From Salinimicrobium tongyeongense (GTDB taxonomy: Bacteria; Bacteroidota; Bacteroidia; Flavobacteriales; Flavobacteriaceae), in assembly GCF_026109735.1 (NCBI RefSeq), contig NZ_CP069620.1:3410001-3474000 (forward strand): DNA of 64,000 bases, read 5' to 3'. The position numbers and the translations under genes are program-made. The notes below the pieces were generated by a model. The model was not told where the DNA came from, did not search any database, and saw nothing but the letters and a program-made list of their open reading frames with translations. Shown one piece after another: positions 36,535-46,350 of the stretch (position 1 is the first letter of the stretch; each line of letters begins with the position of its first letter).

Positions 36535-37260
36535 ATGCTGCTAGAGAGAGTTAACCTTCAGAGGAAGATGGAGCTGCTTCGCCGGAAAGAGATGAAAGAA
36601 CAGCAGGTCCTGGAAGAAGTAAGGAAGATATTAACGAGAGAAGAAAATTCCGAAGAAGAGATTTTGCGAAGAATTTCTGAAGGCCATTCCGAAGATAATT
36701 TTGAGAATGAACTGGAATTTGACCTGCTGGAAACCAACAGGATCTTCCATGAAAACCAGATCAAAAAGATTTGTATTGACTTTAGGCTGCGCTTTCTCGA
36801 CACCCATTATTTTAAGGGAGAACTACCGGCTGAAGCCATTAAAGCGGTACAGGAAGCTGAAAAAAAGCACCAAACTTCTTTAAAAGGCTTTAAAATGCTT
36901 GCTCCCGCAAAATATTTCAGGCTAGAAAATGCCGATGACCCCATGCTTTTTGCACCTTTAGGCAACGGCTACCACTACCTGCTCCACAAATGGGGCACAG
37001 ACATGCATCCGCTAAGAAAACTGATGATGTGGCCGCTTAAAAACCTTGAGAACCTGTTGATCTTTTGCTTCCTCGCCAGTTTTTTGCTCACCTTTGGCAT
37101 TCGGGAAATTTTCTTCTCCCAGTTCAGGGAGAGCTCGCAGTTCCTCATCCTTTACATGTATTCGTTCAAATCTACCGTTGCGCTTATTTTTTTCTACGGA
37201 ATAAGCCTCGGGAAAAACTTTAGTTCGGGCAACTGGAACAGCAAATTTTACAATGCCTGA
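36535..37260 (+). CDS. Membrane protein of unknown function, 241 aa
   Basis: I do not recognise the family. Residues 1-65 are highly charged and probably coiled-coil (repeating E, K and R; RKMELLRRKEMKEQQVLEE). A soluble middle follows (70-160, containing ICIDFRLRFLDTHYFKGELP), and two membrane helices close the protein (LLIFCFLASFLLTFGI near 180-195 and FKSTVALIFFYGISL near 215-230). It is therefore anchored by its C-terminus with a long cytoplasmic N-terminal part. A TATTTTTAG stretch about 25 nt upstream of the start is a possible -7 element. Two small genes follow on the same strand. Confidence 0.8.
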   Translation: MLLERVNLQRKMELLRRKEMKEQQVLEEVRKILTREENSEEEILRRISEGHSEDNFENELEFDLLETNRIFHENQIKKICIDFRLRFLDTHYFKGELPAEAIKAVQEAEKKHQTSLKGFKMLAPAKYFRLENADDPMLFAPLGNGYHYLLHKWGTDMHPLRKLMMWPLKNLENLLIFCFLASFLLTFGIREIFFSQFRESSQFLILYMYSFKSTVALIFFYGISLGKNFSSGNWNSKFYNA

Positions 37261-37336
37261 TCCCAAATGTTAAACTCAAATTAAATCCTCCTGAAGTCGT
37301 TCGCCTATTATTAAATTTATAGGAAAATATACCTTT

Positions 37337-37579
37337 ATGAACGAAGAAGAACAACAAGAATATAAAAGAGTTTATACCGGGAGTGAAGTAAATGTACAGC
37401 ACCTGCAAAACCTGCTTGAAGAGGAAGGCATAGCCACCCGGGTACGAAATGATTTTGACTCGGGCTTACGGGCCGGTTTTGGAGGTGGTTTGCCCGGTCA
37501 GGTTTTGCTCTTTGCCAAAACTAAAGATTATGAAAAGGCCCTGCGCATCACTAAAGAAACATTCCCAGATAGTGATTAA
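37337..37579 (+). CDS. DUF2007-type small protein
   Basis: This 80-residue protein fits the DUF2007 (putative signal-transducing) fold: YKRVYTGSEVNVQHLQNLLEEEGI at the start and GQVLLFAKTKDYEKALRI at the end give the beta-alpha-beta arrangement. The family has a PII-like fold and no firmly established role. The gene precedes a small membrane protein by 4 nt, so the two are probably co-translated. Confidence 0.85.
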   Translation: MNEEEQQEYKRVYTGSEVNVQHLQNLLEEEGIATRVRNDFDSGLRAGFGGGLPGQVLLFAKTKDYEKALRITKETFPDSD

Positions 37580-37583
37580 TTAA

Positions 37584-37778
37584 ATGACTGCTGCTCCCCG
37601 AAAAAATTATTTCAGTCTCGTTGTTGGTATTGCCTTTATAGGATATGGGGGCTACCGCATCTACACCTTCCTTACGGGTGCAGAGTACACCACCTTCAGG
37701 ATCATCATTGCCATTGGCTTTATTGTGCTTGGGGGCTTTGACCTGTACAAATTCTTCTGGAAAGACAAAGAAGTCTGA
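37584..37778 (+). CDS. Small two-span membrane protein, 64 aa
   Basis: Two hydrophobic segments (YFSLVVGIAFIGYGGYRIYTFL and FRIIIAIGFIVLGGFDLYKFF) form a helical hairpin with both termini charged. No family name is known to me. It starts 4 nt after the DUF2007 gene, and a shared terminator with the convergent ABC-F gene follows. Confidence 0.8.
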   Translation: MTAAPRKNYFSLVVGIAFIGYGGYRIYTFLTGAEYTTFRIIIAIGFIVLGGFDLYKFFWKDKEV

Positions 37779-37789
37779 AAAAAATAAAA

Positions 37790-37877
37790 AAGCTGCCCAA
37801 AAAGCTTAACGTATTATTCTTCAAAGTTTATTTCAGAAATAAATATTAAAGGAAGTTGTAAACTTTTTAGACAGCTT
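37790..37877. terminator. Cruciform-like terminator between the small membrane gene and the ABC-F gene
   Basis: AAGCTG (37790-37795) and CAGCTT (37872-37877) enclose AAAAAG/CTTTTT arms and a central TTTATTT-CAG-AAATAAA hairpin (37828-37844). The arrangement suits two convergent genes, though no single stem is strong. Confidence 0.5.
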
Positions 37878-37890
37878 CTTGCTTATTCTA

Positions 37891-39588
<1,698 letters not shown>

Positions 39589-39665
39589 CTATTTAACGAG
39601 GAGTTAACATACCTGTTGTCGCTCTGGGTCTACATTTGCTATCCGCTATTTGTCCCCCAGGAATT

Positions 39666-41108
39666 TTGAAAAAAAATAGTTTAAATATTTCCCGTTACGC
39701 CTTGCCAGCCCTGGCATTTATAGGCTTCAGTTTTTTTATTTCCGGTTGCCAGAATTTTAACCCAACAGTTTCTTATGCCTATGTGGGTGGCGAAATAGTG
39801 AACCCAACTATAGATCACGTCATTATAAAACATAAAGGATTTATTCTTGACACCATAAAACTGGACGAAAAGAACAGGTTTAGCTATAAAATTGAAAATG
39901 CCGAAGAAGGCCTGTATATCCTTCAGCATAAGCCCGAAGTTCAGAATATTTATATTTCTCCGGGAGACAGCCTGCTGCTTAGGGCTAACACAATGGCTTT
40001 TGATGAATCGCTCCACTTCAGCGGAAAAGGCAATGCGAAGAACAATTTTATGGCTGAAATGTTCCTGAAAGATGAAGGCAACTCTCAACTCCTGCTGAAC
40101 TTTCACGAATACACCCCTCAGGTTTTTCTCGAAAAAGCCGATTCTATAAGGCAGGATCGAATTGCTTACCTGGCCGCAATTTCAGAAAAGAAAAATTTTT
40201 CAGACGAATTCAACCAACTGGCACGGGAGGTCATCAATTATGAGAATTACGACCTTCGGGAACGCTACACCTATCTGGTCAACAAGTATTACAAAGACTA
40301 TTCCCGGCAATTCCCTTCCAATTTTCACGATTACAGGGAAGAGATTGATTTTAACTGTGTGAACATACAGTGCAGCCCCGGTTATAAAAGGCTACTGGAG
40401 AATTACCTTATCAACTACTCCCTGGCCTGGTGTGCCGACAGTGATTTAGACGGAGCCGACTGCTACAGCCTTACCGATGTTGCCAATGTAAAAGCCCGCC
40501 TTCGCAAAGCCGGTGAACTCATTAGAGTGCCAAAGATAAGGGAACAGTTACTGGAAAAAATTGCCGTAAGAGGTATCATCATGGCAGAAAACAAGGAAAA
40601 TATAGCCTCGATTCTCGACGAACTGGAAGCTCTTAAATTCCCCGATAAAAATCTTGAAAAACTGAAAAACCTGGCCACGGTACAACTGGCTTATCTTCCC
40701 GGCACCTCACTGGCAGCAGTTCCCCTGCTCAATATGGAGGGAGAGCTCGTCTCTACAGATGATATTATAAGAAGGCCCACGGTGATATTTCTCTGGTCTG
40801 TTTATGATGAAAGTTACCAGAATGAACACCAGGTAATAGATCTATACCGAAAAAAATATCCCGAAGTAGATTTTATAGGAATCAACCTCGACCTTTCTGA
40901 AGAACCCGCCTGGAGAGTTGCCGTAAGGCAAAACGGCTACGACCCTGCCACCGAATTTCAGCTGGCGCCGGCCAGGATCAACAAAGAAGTTTTTCAATAT
41001 TTCCTGAGTAAAATGTTATTTGTGAACGATGCTTCGGTAGTAGAAGTGGGCGACGTTTACCTTTCTTCCCCCGAATTTGAATCCAGGCTTCTGGAATTCC
41101 TGAATTAA
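39666..41108 (+). CDS. Thioredoxin-fold lipoprotein lacking CxxC
   Basis: This protein is about 480 residues long, with a lipoprotein signal (FFISGC), an N-terminal DUF4369-like beta domain (FILDTIKLDEKNRFSYKI and ENAEEGLYILQHKPEVQNIYISPGD pattern), a helical middle (150-360) and a C-terminal thioredoxin fold (about 370-480). In the fold the usual redox CxxC is replaced by LWSVYDESYQ, so disulfide exchange is unlikely. There is no in-frame ATG near the start. I chose TTG at 39666, which follows AGGA by 5 nt and places the signal peptide at the very N-terminus. An earlier TTG at 39636 would add ten residues. The role is unknown; related proteins serve polysaccharide or peptide uptake. Confidence 0.75.
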   Translation: MKKNSLNISRYALPALAFIGFSFFISGCQNFNPTVSYAYVGGEIVNPTIDHVIIKHKGFILDTIKLDEKNRFSYKIENAEEGLYILQHKPEVQNIYISPGDSLLLRANTMAFDESLHFSGKGNAKNNFMAEMFLKDEGNSQLLLNFHEYTPQVFLEKADSIRQDRIAYLAAISEKKNFSDEFNQLAREVINYENYDLRERYTYLVNKYYKDYSRQFPSNFHDYREEIDFNCVNIQCSPGYKRLLENYLINYSLAWCADSDLDGADCYSLTDVANVKARLRKAGELIRVPKIREQLLEKIAVRGIIMAENKENIASILDELEALKFPDKNLEKLKNLATVQLAYLPGTSLAAVPLLNMEGELVSTDDIIRRPTVIFLWSVYDESYQNEHQVIDLYRKKYPEVDFIGINLDLSEEPAWRVAVRQNGYDPATEFQLAPARINKEVFQYFLSKMLFVNDASVVEVGDVYLSSPEFESRLLEFLN

Positions 41109-41123
41109 AGTTATTCCGAAGAA

Positions 41124-41156
41124 AAAGGCCTCTGAAATGCCATTTTTTAGACCTTA
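41124..41156. repeat. Intergenic palindrome after the thioredoxin-fold gene
   Basis: TCTGAAATG-C-CATTTTTTAGA core with AAGGCCT/AGACCTT outer arms, 16 nt beyond the stop; a plausible weak terminator. Confidence 0.55.
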
Positions 41157-41296
41157 TTTTCACATCAGATGGCTTTTAACGAGAGTTTTTCAGGAACAGA
41201 AACTTAAAACCCCGGCCTCTTTCTTTCCAGATTAAAATTTGAGGATTCCCGAATATTTAAATTTAAAAGCCTTTCTTCCGAAGAAAAAAGGCTTTG

Positions 41297-41311
41297 AAAA
41301 ATGTCATTTTT
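41297..41311. repeat. Intergenic palindrome AAAAATGTCATTTTT
   Basis: Perfect 7+1+7 copy, 7 nt beyond the transaldolase-like stop on the minus strand. Confidence 0.6.
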
Positions 41312-41317
41312 GGAAGT

Positions 41318-41971
41318 TTAGTTCCCCTTTTTGTGATCGGCCAGGAATTTCTCAAGACCAATATCGGTAAGCGGGTGGTTGAGCAGCCCGGTGATGGCCG
41401 AAAGTGGGCCTGTCATCACATCGGCACCAATTTTAGCACAGTCAATCACGTGCATGGTGTGCCTTACCGAAGCAGCGAGGATTTCAGTTTCAAAACCGTA
41501 GTTATCATAAATCTGGCGAATTTCCATGATAAGGTTCAAACCATCGGTTGAGATATCATCAAGTCTCCCGATAAAAGGCGAAACGTAAGTTGCCCCGGCT
41601 TTGGCTGCCAAAAGCGCCTGGCCTGCCGAAAATACCAGAGTACAGTTTGTTTTGATGCCTTTATCGCTAAAGTATTTAATAGCTTTAATACCGTCTTTGA
41701 TCATAGGCACTTTTACAATGATCTGCTCGTGTAAAGCGGCCAGCTCCTCGCCTTCCTTTACTATATTTTCAAAATCGGTAGCGATCACTTCGGCGCTAAC
41801 ATCCCCGGTAGTGATCTCGCAAATTTTCTTGTAGTGGGCAATGATGTTGTTTTTGCCGGTGATGCCTTCCTTCGCCATTAGAGAAGGGTTGGTGGTCACT
41901 CCGTCAAGAACCCCAAGGTCCTGGGCTTCCCCTATCTGGTCAAGGTTCGCGGTGTCAATAAAAAATTTCAT
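41318..41971 (-). CDS. fsa: Transaldolase-like / fructose-6-phosphate aldolase family protein
   Basis: This 217-residue class I aldolase of the short (TalC/FSA) family opens with [13 protein letters not shown] and [13 protein letters not shown]. The Schiff-base lysine is K87 in IIVKVPM, aligned with K85 of E. coli [23 protein letters not shown] and [10 protein letters not shown] complete the active site. The NCTLVFS form is typical of members with transaldolase activity, so it may carry the pentose-phosphate step rather than cleave fructose-6-phosphate. It is a single gene with its own palindrome at the 3' end. The symbol refers to the family. Confidence 0.9.
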   Translation of the reverse strand: MKFFIDTANLDQIGEAQDLGVLDGVTTNPSLMAKEGITGKNNIIAHYKKICEITTGDVSAEVIATDFENIVKEGEELAALHEQIIVKVPMIKDGIKAIKYFSDKGIKTNCTLVFSAGQALLAAKAGATYVSPFIGRLDDISTDGLNLIMEIRQIYDNYGFETEILAASVRHTMHVIDCAKIGADVMTGPLSAITGLLNHPLTDIGLEKFLADHKKGN

Positions 41972-42001
41972 AGTGTGTTGTTATAAATGATTAAATACTG
42001 C

Positions 42002-42020
42002 TGAAAAATGCCATTTTTCA
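42002..42020. repeat. Intergenic palindrome TGAAAAATGCCATTTTTCA
   Basis: Perfect 9+1+9 copy located 14 nt beyond the SDR stop on the minus strand. Confidence 0.65.
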
Positions 42021-42033
42021 ACCTCCTGCAAAA

Positions 42034-42846
42034 CTACAATTTATAATGCTTTAAGAGTAGGCGCTCATAAATTTTATCGGGGAGAATGCGTTTGAGAGCA
42101 ATAGAGAACTTTTGCAGCGGCTCCCCTACTTTATAATGGATTTTGGGATTTTTTTCCTGAAGTATCGCATAGATCGCTTTAGCCATCATTTGTGGGTCTT
42201 TCCCGTGGTCTACATGCTCATTCATAATCTTTAGGGTCTCCCCATACGGCTTTTCATAAGGGGAACCTTTTATAACCGGCGCATGATACCTCCCTACCGC
42301 AATATTAGTAGCAAAATCTCCGGGGGCAATATTGGTCATTTTGATATTTGAATCCTTCAGCTCCATTCTAAAAGCTTCGGTAGTGATCTCCAGCGCTCCT
42401 TTTGAAGCCGAATATATTCCGCGGTAAGGCAGGCCCATATAACCTGCGATGGAAGTCACATTTATAATGAGTCCCGAGTTGTTTTCCCGCATATGAGGTA
42501 AGACGGCTTTAATGACATTGATAGGCCCAAAAAGGTTGGTATTAAAGGCCTTTTTGATCTCCTCATCGGGCGTTTCTTCAATAGGGCCGGTAATTCCCAC
42601 GCCTGCATTATTAATAAGGACATCAATTTTTCCTGCGGAAGCAATCACCTCTGCAACGGCAGCAGTAATGGTTTCAGGTCTGGTAACATCCAACGCGACC
42701 AGAGGAAATGCAGAATCTCGCCCCGACGGATTGCGGCTGGTTCCAAAAACGGTATAGTTCTTTGATTGAAGAAAATTGGCAATGGCTTTTCCAATTCCTG
42801 AAGATGCCCCTGTTACGAGCACCACTTTTGAAGTTGTTTCTGTCAT
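42034..42846 (-). CDS. Short-chain dehydrogenase/reductase
   Basis: This 270-residue classical SDR has the NAD(P)-binding TGASSGIGKA motif (about 13-22), the NNAGVG motif (about 86), the catalytic serine in INVTSIAGYMG (about 138) and YSASKGALE with Y151 and K155. The FGTSRNP stretch after strand 2 favours NADP. The substrate is unknown. The C-terminal extension (LQKFSIALKRILPDKIYERLLLKHYKL) is typical of a flavobacterial subgroup. The open frame runs to 42903, but that extension lies inside the SRP RNA gene, so I start at the ATG at 42846 (MTETTSKV). Confidence 0.92.
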   Translation of the reverse strand: MTETTSKVVLVTGASSGIGKAIANFLQSKNYTVFGTSRNPSGRDSAFPLVALDVTRPETITAAVAEVIASAGKIDVLINNAGVGITGPIEETPDEEIKKAFNTNLFGPINVIKAVLPHMRENNSGLIINVTSIAGYMGLPYRGIYSASKGALEITTEAFRMELKDSNIKMTNIAPGDFATNIAVGRYHAPVIKGSPYEKPYGETLKIMNEHVDHGKDPQMMAKAIYAILQEKNPKIHYKVGEPLQKFSIALKRILPDKIYERLLLKHYKL

Positions 42847-42889
42847 GCTGCAAAGATGCGATAAATCGTGACTATTGGAAACAAAAAAT

Positions 42890-42983
42890 GGCAAGCTACC
42901 CACATCACACCGCTACGACCGCTTACCCTTGCTGCGTTCCCGCCCTGGGGGATTCAGCAGGAGCTGGTTGTGTGGGACTTGCC
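42890..42983 (-). ncRNA. ffs: Signal recognition particle RNA, small bacterial type (4.5S)
   Basis: On the minus strand the RNA opens with GGCAAGTCCCACAC and closes with GTGATGTGGGTAGCTTGCC, so GGCAAG/CTTGCC and CCCACA/TGTGGG form the long stem. The conserved domain IV that binds Ffh reads AGGGCGGGAACGCAGCAAGG, equivalent to the GGUCCGGAAGGAAGCAGC loop of E. coli. A run of six T residues follows (TTGCCATTTTTTG), serving as terminator. The boundary is set by the terminal stem and could be off by a few bases. The SDR start lies just downstream in the same orientation. Confidence 0.93.
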
Positions 42984-43071
42984 GGGGCAAATATACAACC
43001 TTTCATGCTTTTTGCAAGTAATTTTTAAGCCGAATTCTTTAAATTAGCTTCCATAAAAATTACTGTGAAAC

Positions 43072-44133
43072 ATGAAGGTATATAACCCTCTCTTTTTGAT
43101 GACATTGAGTGCAATCCTCCATTCCTGCGGAAGCGACTCCAATGAATCAGAAAATAATTATTCGTTACAAATTGAAGAAAACAAGAAAGAATTTAAGCTG
43201 GGAGAAAGCCTGCAGGCGCAGGTAAACGGCGAAAAAGATTCTGTTGTATACTTTCTGGGAGAACAACGCCTGGCAAAAACCCTGGGCGAAGAACCCCTTA
43301 ACCACACTTTTAATGATGAAAAGCTGGGCAAATGGCAGCTTACCGCCCGTATCTACCATAATAATGAGACCAGTGAAAAGCAACAGGAAATTACCCTTTT
43401 TAACAACGCTGCCCCTGCCACTTATACTTACGAGATCATTAACAAATACCCACACCAGGCCGATGCCTACACCCAGGGCCTGGAGTTCTATAACAGTAAA
43501 CTCTACGAAAGTACCGGCCACTACGGGAGTTCATCCCTAAGGCTGGTTGATTTGGAAACCGGCGAGGTACAGCGTAAGATCGATATCCCTTCTCAATATT
43601 TTGCTGAAGGAATTACCATCTTAAACGATAAGATCTACCAGCTTACCTGGAAAGAAGGCGTGGGTTTTATTTATGATGTTGATACTTTTGAAAAGGCAGG
43701 CGAGTTTAAATATGAAAAAAGTAAAGAAGGCTGGGGGCTGGCAAATGACGGCAGTATGCTGTACAAAAGCGATGGTACCGAAAAAATATGGTTTTTAGAT
43801 CCTGCTTCCCCCTCCTTGCCCGAAACAGATTTTATCCAAACCGTTACAAATCGTACCATTGCCACGCAGCTCAACGAACTGGAATGGGTTGAAGGAAAGA
43901 TCTACGCCAACACCTATCAAAAAGACGGGGTTGCGATAATTAATCCTGAAAATGGCGCCATAGAAGGAGTGATCAACTTCTCTGGTCTGCGCGACCAGCT
44001 TGGCAACACTCCCGATCTTGACCCGGTGAACGATGTGCTCAACGGCATTGCATATGACCCGGTGAGCAAGAAACTTTACGTTACCGGGAAAGACTGGGAC
44101 ACCCTTTTTGAAGTAAAAATAATTAAGAACTAA
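43072..44133 (+). CDS. Glutaminyl-peptide cyclotransferase, lipoprotein
   Basis: This 353-residue protein has a lipobox (LHSC, about C19) and, after an N-terminal beta domain, a five-bladed propeller of the glutamine cyclotransferase family (PF05096, residues 110-353). Family marks include the opening YPHQADAYTQGLEFYNSKLYESTG, then LTWKEGVGFIYD, ELEWVEGKIYANTY and the closing LNGIAYDPVSKKLYVTGKDW. Enzymes of this type convert N-terminal glutamine to pyroglutamate, which would stabilise exported proteins. The stop overlaps the start of the thioesterase gene (TAATG). Confidence 0.92.
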   Translation: MKVYNPLFLMTLSAILHSCGSDSNESENNYSLQIEENKKEFKLGESLQAQVNGEKDSVVYFLGEQRLAKTLGEEPLNHTFNDEKLGKWQLTARIYHNNETSEKQQEITLFNNAAPATYTYEIINKYPHQADAYTQGLEFYNSKLYESTGHYGSSSLRLVDLETGEVQRKIDIPSQYFAEGITILNDKIYQLTWKEGVGFIYDVDTFEKAGEFKYEKSKEGWGLANDGSMLYKSDGTEKIWFLDPASPSLPETDFIQTVTNRTIATQLNELEWVEGKIYANTYQKDGVAIINPENGAIEGVINFSGLRDQLGNTPDLDPVNDVLNGIAYDPVSKKLYVTGKDWDTLFEVKIIKN

Positions 44134-44543
44134 TGGTAGTACCAGCAGAAATATACACCCACAAAAGAACGGTTTCAGAAGAAGACCTTGACGACCTCAA
44201 CCATGTAAACAACGTGCGTTATGTGCAGTGGATACAGGATATTGCCAAGGAGCACTGGGAAGTAAGAGCGACAGACCAGTTAAAAAAGGACTTTATCTGG
44301 GTGGTGATCCGCCATGAAATAGATTACAAAAAACAGGCTTTTTTGGGAGATGAACTCATTATTGAAACCTACGTGGGAGAGACCACTTTTGTCACTTCGG
44401 AAAGGTTTGTCAACATCAAAAGTGCTAAAAGCGGAGAGATCTTAGTGGCCGCAAAATCCATGTGGTGCCTGCTTGATGCCAATTCGAAGAAACCCACCAA
44501 AATCACCGAAGACCTGCGCACGGTTTTCCATAAAAGAGAATAA
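44133..44543 (+). CDS. Hotdog-fold acyl-CoA thioesterase (4HBT family)
   Basis: This 136-residue hotdog-fold protein resembles FadM/YbgC. The YTHKRTVSEEDLDDLNHVNNVRYVQWIQD opening contains the family's D-x-x-x-H-V-N-N active-site region (near residues 16-26), and FLGDELIIETYVGE is the conserved central strand pair. It probably hydrolyses short or medium acyl-CoA or acyl-ACP. It is translationally coupled to the glutaminyl cyclase gene, an arrangement whose metabolic meaning is not clear. Confidence 0.88.
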   Translation: MVVPAEIYTHKRTVSEEDLDDLNHVNNVRYVQWIQDIAKEHWEVRATDQLKKDFIWVVIRHEIDYKKQAFLGDELIIETYVGETTFVTSERFVNIKSAKSGEILVAAKSMWCLLDANSKKPTKITEDLRTVFHKRE

Positions 44544-44965
44544 CACGCTCGATTTTCAGCTATTCACGACTGCTTCGGAAGGAAATAAGGAAGTCTTTAA
44601 CTATTCCCAACTGCAATTCCGTGGAAATATTATAGTTTCAGGAACAACGTTATCTAGGGAAGGAGTCAAAATCGCTTCGACTGCCTAACGGAAGGCAGGC
44701 TGCAAGGATCTAGAGCCAGAACTTTGCCCCCATTGATTAAAACAATTTTCAATTCTGGTTCAGAAATTAAGTTTCCCTATTTCAGAAACTGAAAGCCACC
44801 TTTCCACACCTTTAAATGAGGCCATAATATTAGTGTATTCGTGGCCTTAGCTCCTGTATATTATTTAATAGGACAACACTACTACTTCAGAAATAAAAAA
44901 ACGCTGCCCAAAAATCCCATTTTTGAGACCTAAGGCAGCGTTATATTTAATTTTTCAGCTTATTC
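44544..44965. other. 422-bp intergenic region between thioesterase gene and glyA
   Basis: No coding frame is convincing. It contains a CTGCCT-AACGGA-AGGCAG hairpin near 44680-44697, an AGGCCA/TGGCCT hairpin near 44820-44847 and the glyA terminator at 44900-44942. The first hairpin lacks a T-run, so it is not an obvious terminator. Confidence 0.4.
44900..44942 (-). terminator. glyA terminator with the palindrome in its loop
   Basis: On the minus strand AACGCTGCC and GGCAGCGTT pair (9 bp) and are followed by TTTTTTATTT. The 25-nt loop contains a palindrome of the window-wide family (CAAAAATCCCATTTTTG on the plus strand, 44909-44925), giving a second, nested stem. Confidence 0.85.
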
Positions 44966-46240
44966 TTACATTTGAAAGAGAGGCCTGCCCTGCATAAGGT
45001 TAATCACATCCTGTCTTACAGCTTCCAGCTTCTCGTCATCCTGGTAATTGGTGATCACGCGGTCAATAAGGTCAACGATGGTATCCATATCGGCTTCTTT
45101 GAGCCCGCGGGTAGTGACCGCCGGGGTTCCAATCCTTATTCCTGAAGTTACAAAAGGAGACTTATCGTCAAATGGCACCATATTTTTATTTACAGTAATG
45201 TCGGCTTTTCCAAGAGCTTCTTCGGCTTCTTTTCCTGAAATATTTTTATTGCGCAGGTCGATAAGCATCATGTGGTTATCGGTTCCTCCCGAGATCACCT
45301 GGTAATCTTTTTTCATAAAGGATTCGGCCATACGTTTGGCGTTTTTCTTGACCTGTACCGTATAATGAAGGAACTCATCGGTAAGGGCTTCCCCAAAAGC
45401 CACAGCCTTGGCTGCGATGATATGCTCTAAAGGCCCACCCTGGTTTCCGGGGAACACTCCGCTATTAAGCAGCATAGACATCTTTTTAGGGCTTCCGTTC
45501 TTAAGGGTTTCACCAAAAGGATTGTCAAAATCTTTTCCCATCATAATAATCCCGCCGCGAGGCCCTCGCAGGGTTTTATGAGTGGTTGAGGAAACGATGT
45601 GGCAATGAGGAATAGGATCACTTAGCAAACCTTTTGCTATAAGCCCGGCCGGGTGTGCGATATCTGCAAAAAGAATTGCCCCCACACTGTCGGCGATTTC
45701 TCTAAAACGCTTGTAGTCTATTTCACGAGAATAGGCCGAGGCACCGGCAATGATCATTTTAGGCTTTTCTTTTTCAGCTATTTTTTGAACTTCATCATAA
45801 TCTATAAGTCCGGTTTCTTTATCTACTCCGTAGAAGACAGGATTGTAAAGTTTTCCGGAGAAATTAACGGGAGAACCGTGAGTTAAATGTCCGCCGTGAG
45901 AAAGGTCAAACCCAAGAAATTTATCGCCGGGTTTCATACAGGCATGGAAAACGGCGGTATTGGCCTGAGATCCGGAATGCGGCTGTACGTTGGCATATTC
46001 GGCGTTAAAAAGCTCTTTTAATCGCTCTATTGCCAGGTTCTCTACCTCATCTACCACGTCACAGCCCCCGTAATACCTTTTTCCGGGGTAGCCCTCGGCG
46101 TATTTATTGGTAAGCACAGAACCGGCAGCTTCGAGCACCTGTTCACTTACAAAGTTTTCACTGGCAATTAGCTCTAAACCATTTAGTTGCCTTTCCTTTT
46201 CTGCGTCAATTAAATCAAATAATTCGTTATCCCGTTGCAT
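44966..46240 (-). CDS. glyA: Serine hydroxymethyltransferase
   Basis: This 424-residue PLP enzyme interconverts serine and glycine and feeds one-carbon units to tetrahydrofolate. The N-terminus [22 protein letters not shown] and the PLP lysine in [14 protein letters not shown] (about residue 230) are intact. [13 protein letters not shown] near 370 is the conserved C-terminal block. I start at the ATG at 46240 ([11 protein letters not shown]). An ATG two codons earlier at 46246 is also possible. A perfect -7 element on the minus strand lies 26 nt upstream, and the gene is divergent from fumarylacetoacetase. Confidence 0.96.
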   Translation of the reverse strand: MQRDNELFDLIDAEKERQLNGLELIASENFVSEQVLEAAGSVLTNKYAEGYPGKRYYGGCDVVDEVENLAIERLKELFNAEYANVQPHSGSQANTAVFHACMKPGDKFLGFDLSHGGHLTHGSPVNFSGKLYNPVFYGVDKETGLIDYDEVQKIAEKEKPKMIIAGASAYSREIDYKRFREIADSVGAILFADIAHPAGLIAKGLLSDPIPHCHIVSSTTHKTLRGPRGGIIMMGKDFDNPFGETLKNGSPKKMSMLLNSGVFPGNQGGPLEHIIAAKAVAFGEALTDEFLHYTVQVKKNAKRMAESFMKKDYQVISGGTDNHMMLIDLRNKNISGKEAEEALGKADITVNKNMVPFDDKSPFVTSGIRIGTPAVTTRGLKEADMDTIVDLIDRVITNYQDDEKLEAVRQDVINLMQGRPLFQM

Positions 46241-46266
46241 ATGCATTTTTTACGTTAAATAATACT

Positions 46267-46274
46267 CAAAAATA
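46267..46274 (-). promoter_or_regulatory. -7 element of glyA
   Basis: TATTTTTG on the minus strand, a perfect match, 26 nt before the start at 46240. Confidence 0.6.
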
Positions 46275-46283
46275 GCAAATACA

Positions 46284-46314
46284 TTCGGTTCTTATAAAGA
46301 AAATAATATATTTG
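46284..46314 (+). promoter_or_regulatory. Promoter of the fumarylacetoacetase gene
   Basis: TTCG at 46284-46287, 19 nt, then a perfect TATATTTG at 46307-46314, 36 nt before the ATG at 46351. It lies back to back with the glyA promoter. Confidence 0.6.
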
Positions 46315-46350
46315 GTTCGAATTGATTTTAACAAAATACCAACATTTATT

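Noticed and set aside
42847-42903. N-terminal extension of the SDR
   Set aside because: The extension lies between and within the SRP RNA and its terminator, and the family N-terminus begins at 42846.
46300-46330. tRNA-like GGTTCGAATT (T-loop sequence)
   Set aside because: No acceptor stem, anticodon arm or D-arm can be formed around it. It overlaps the fahA promoter.
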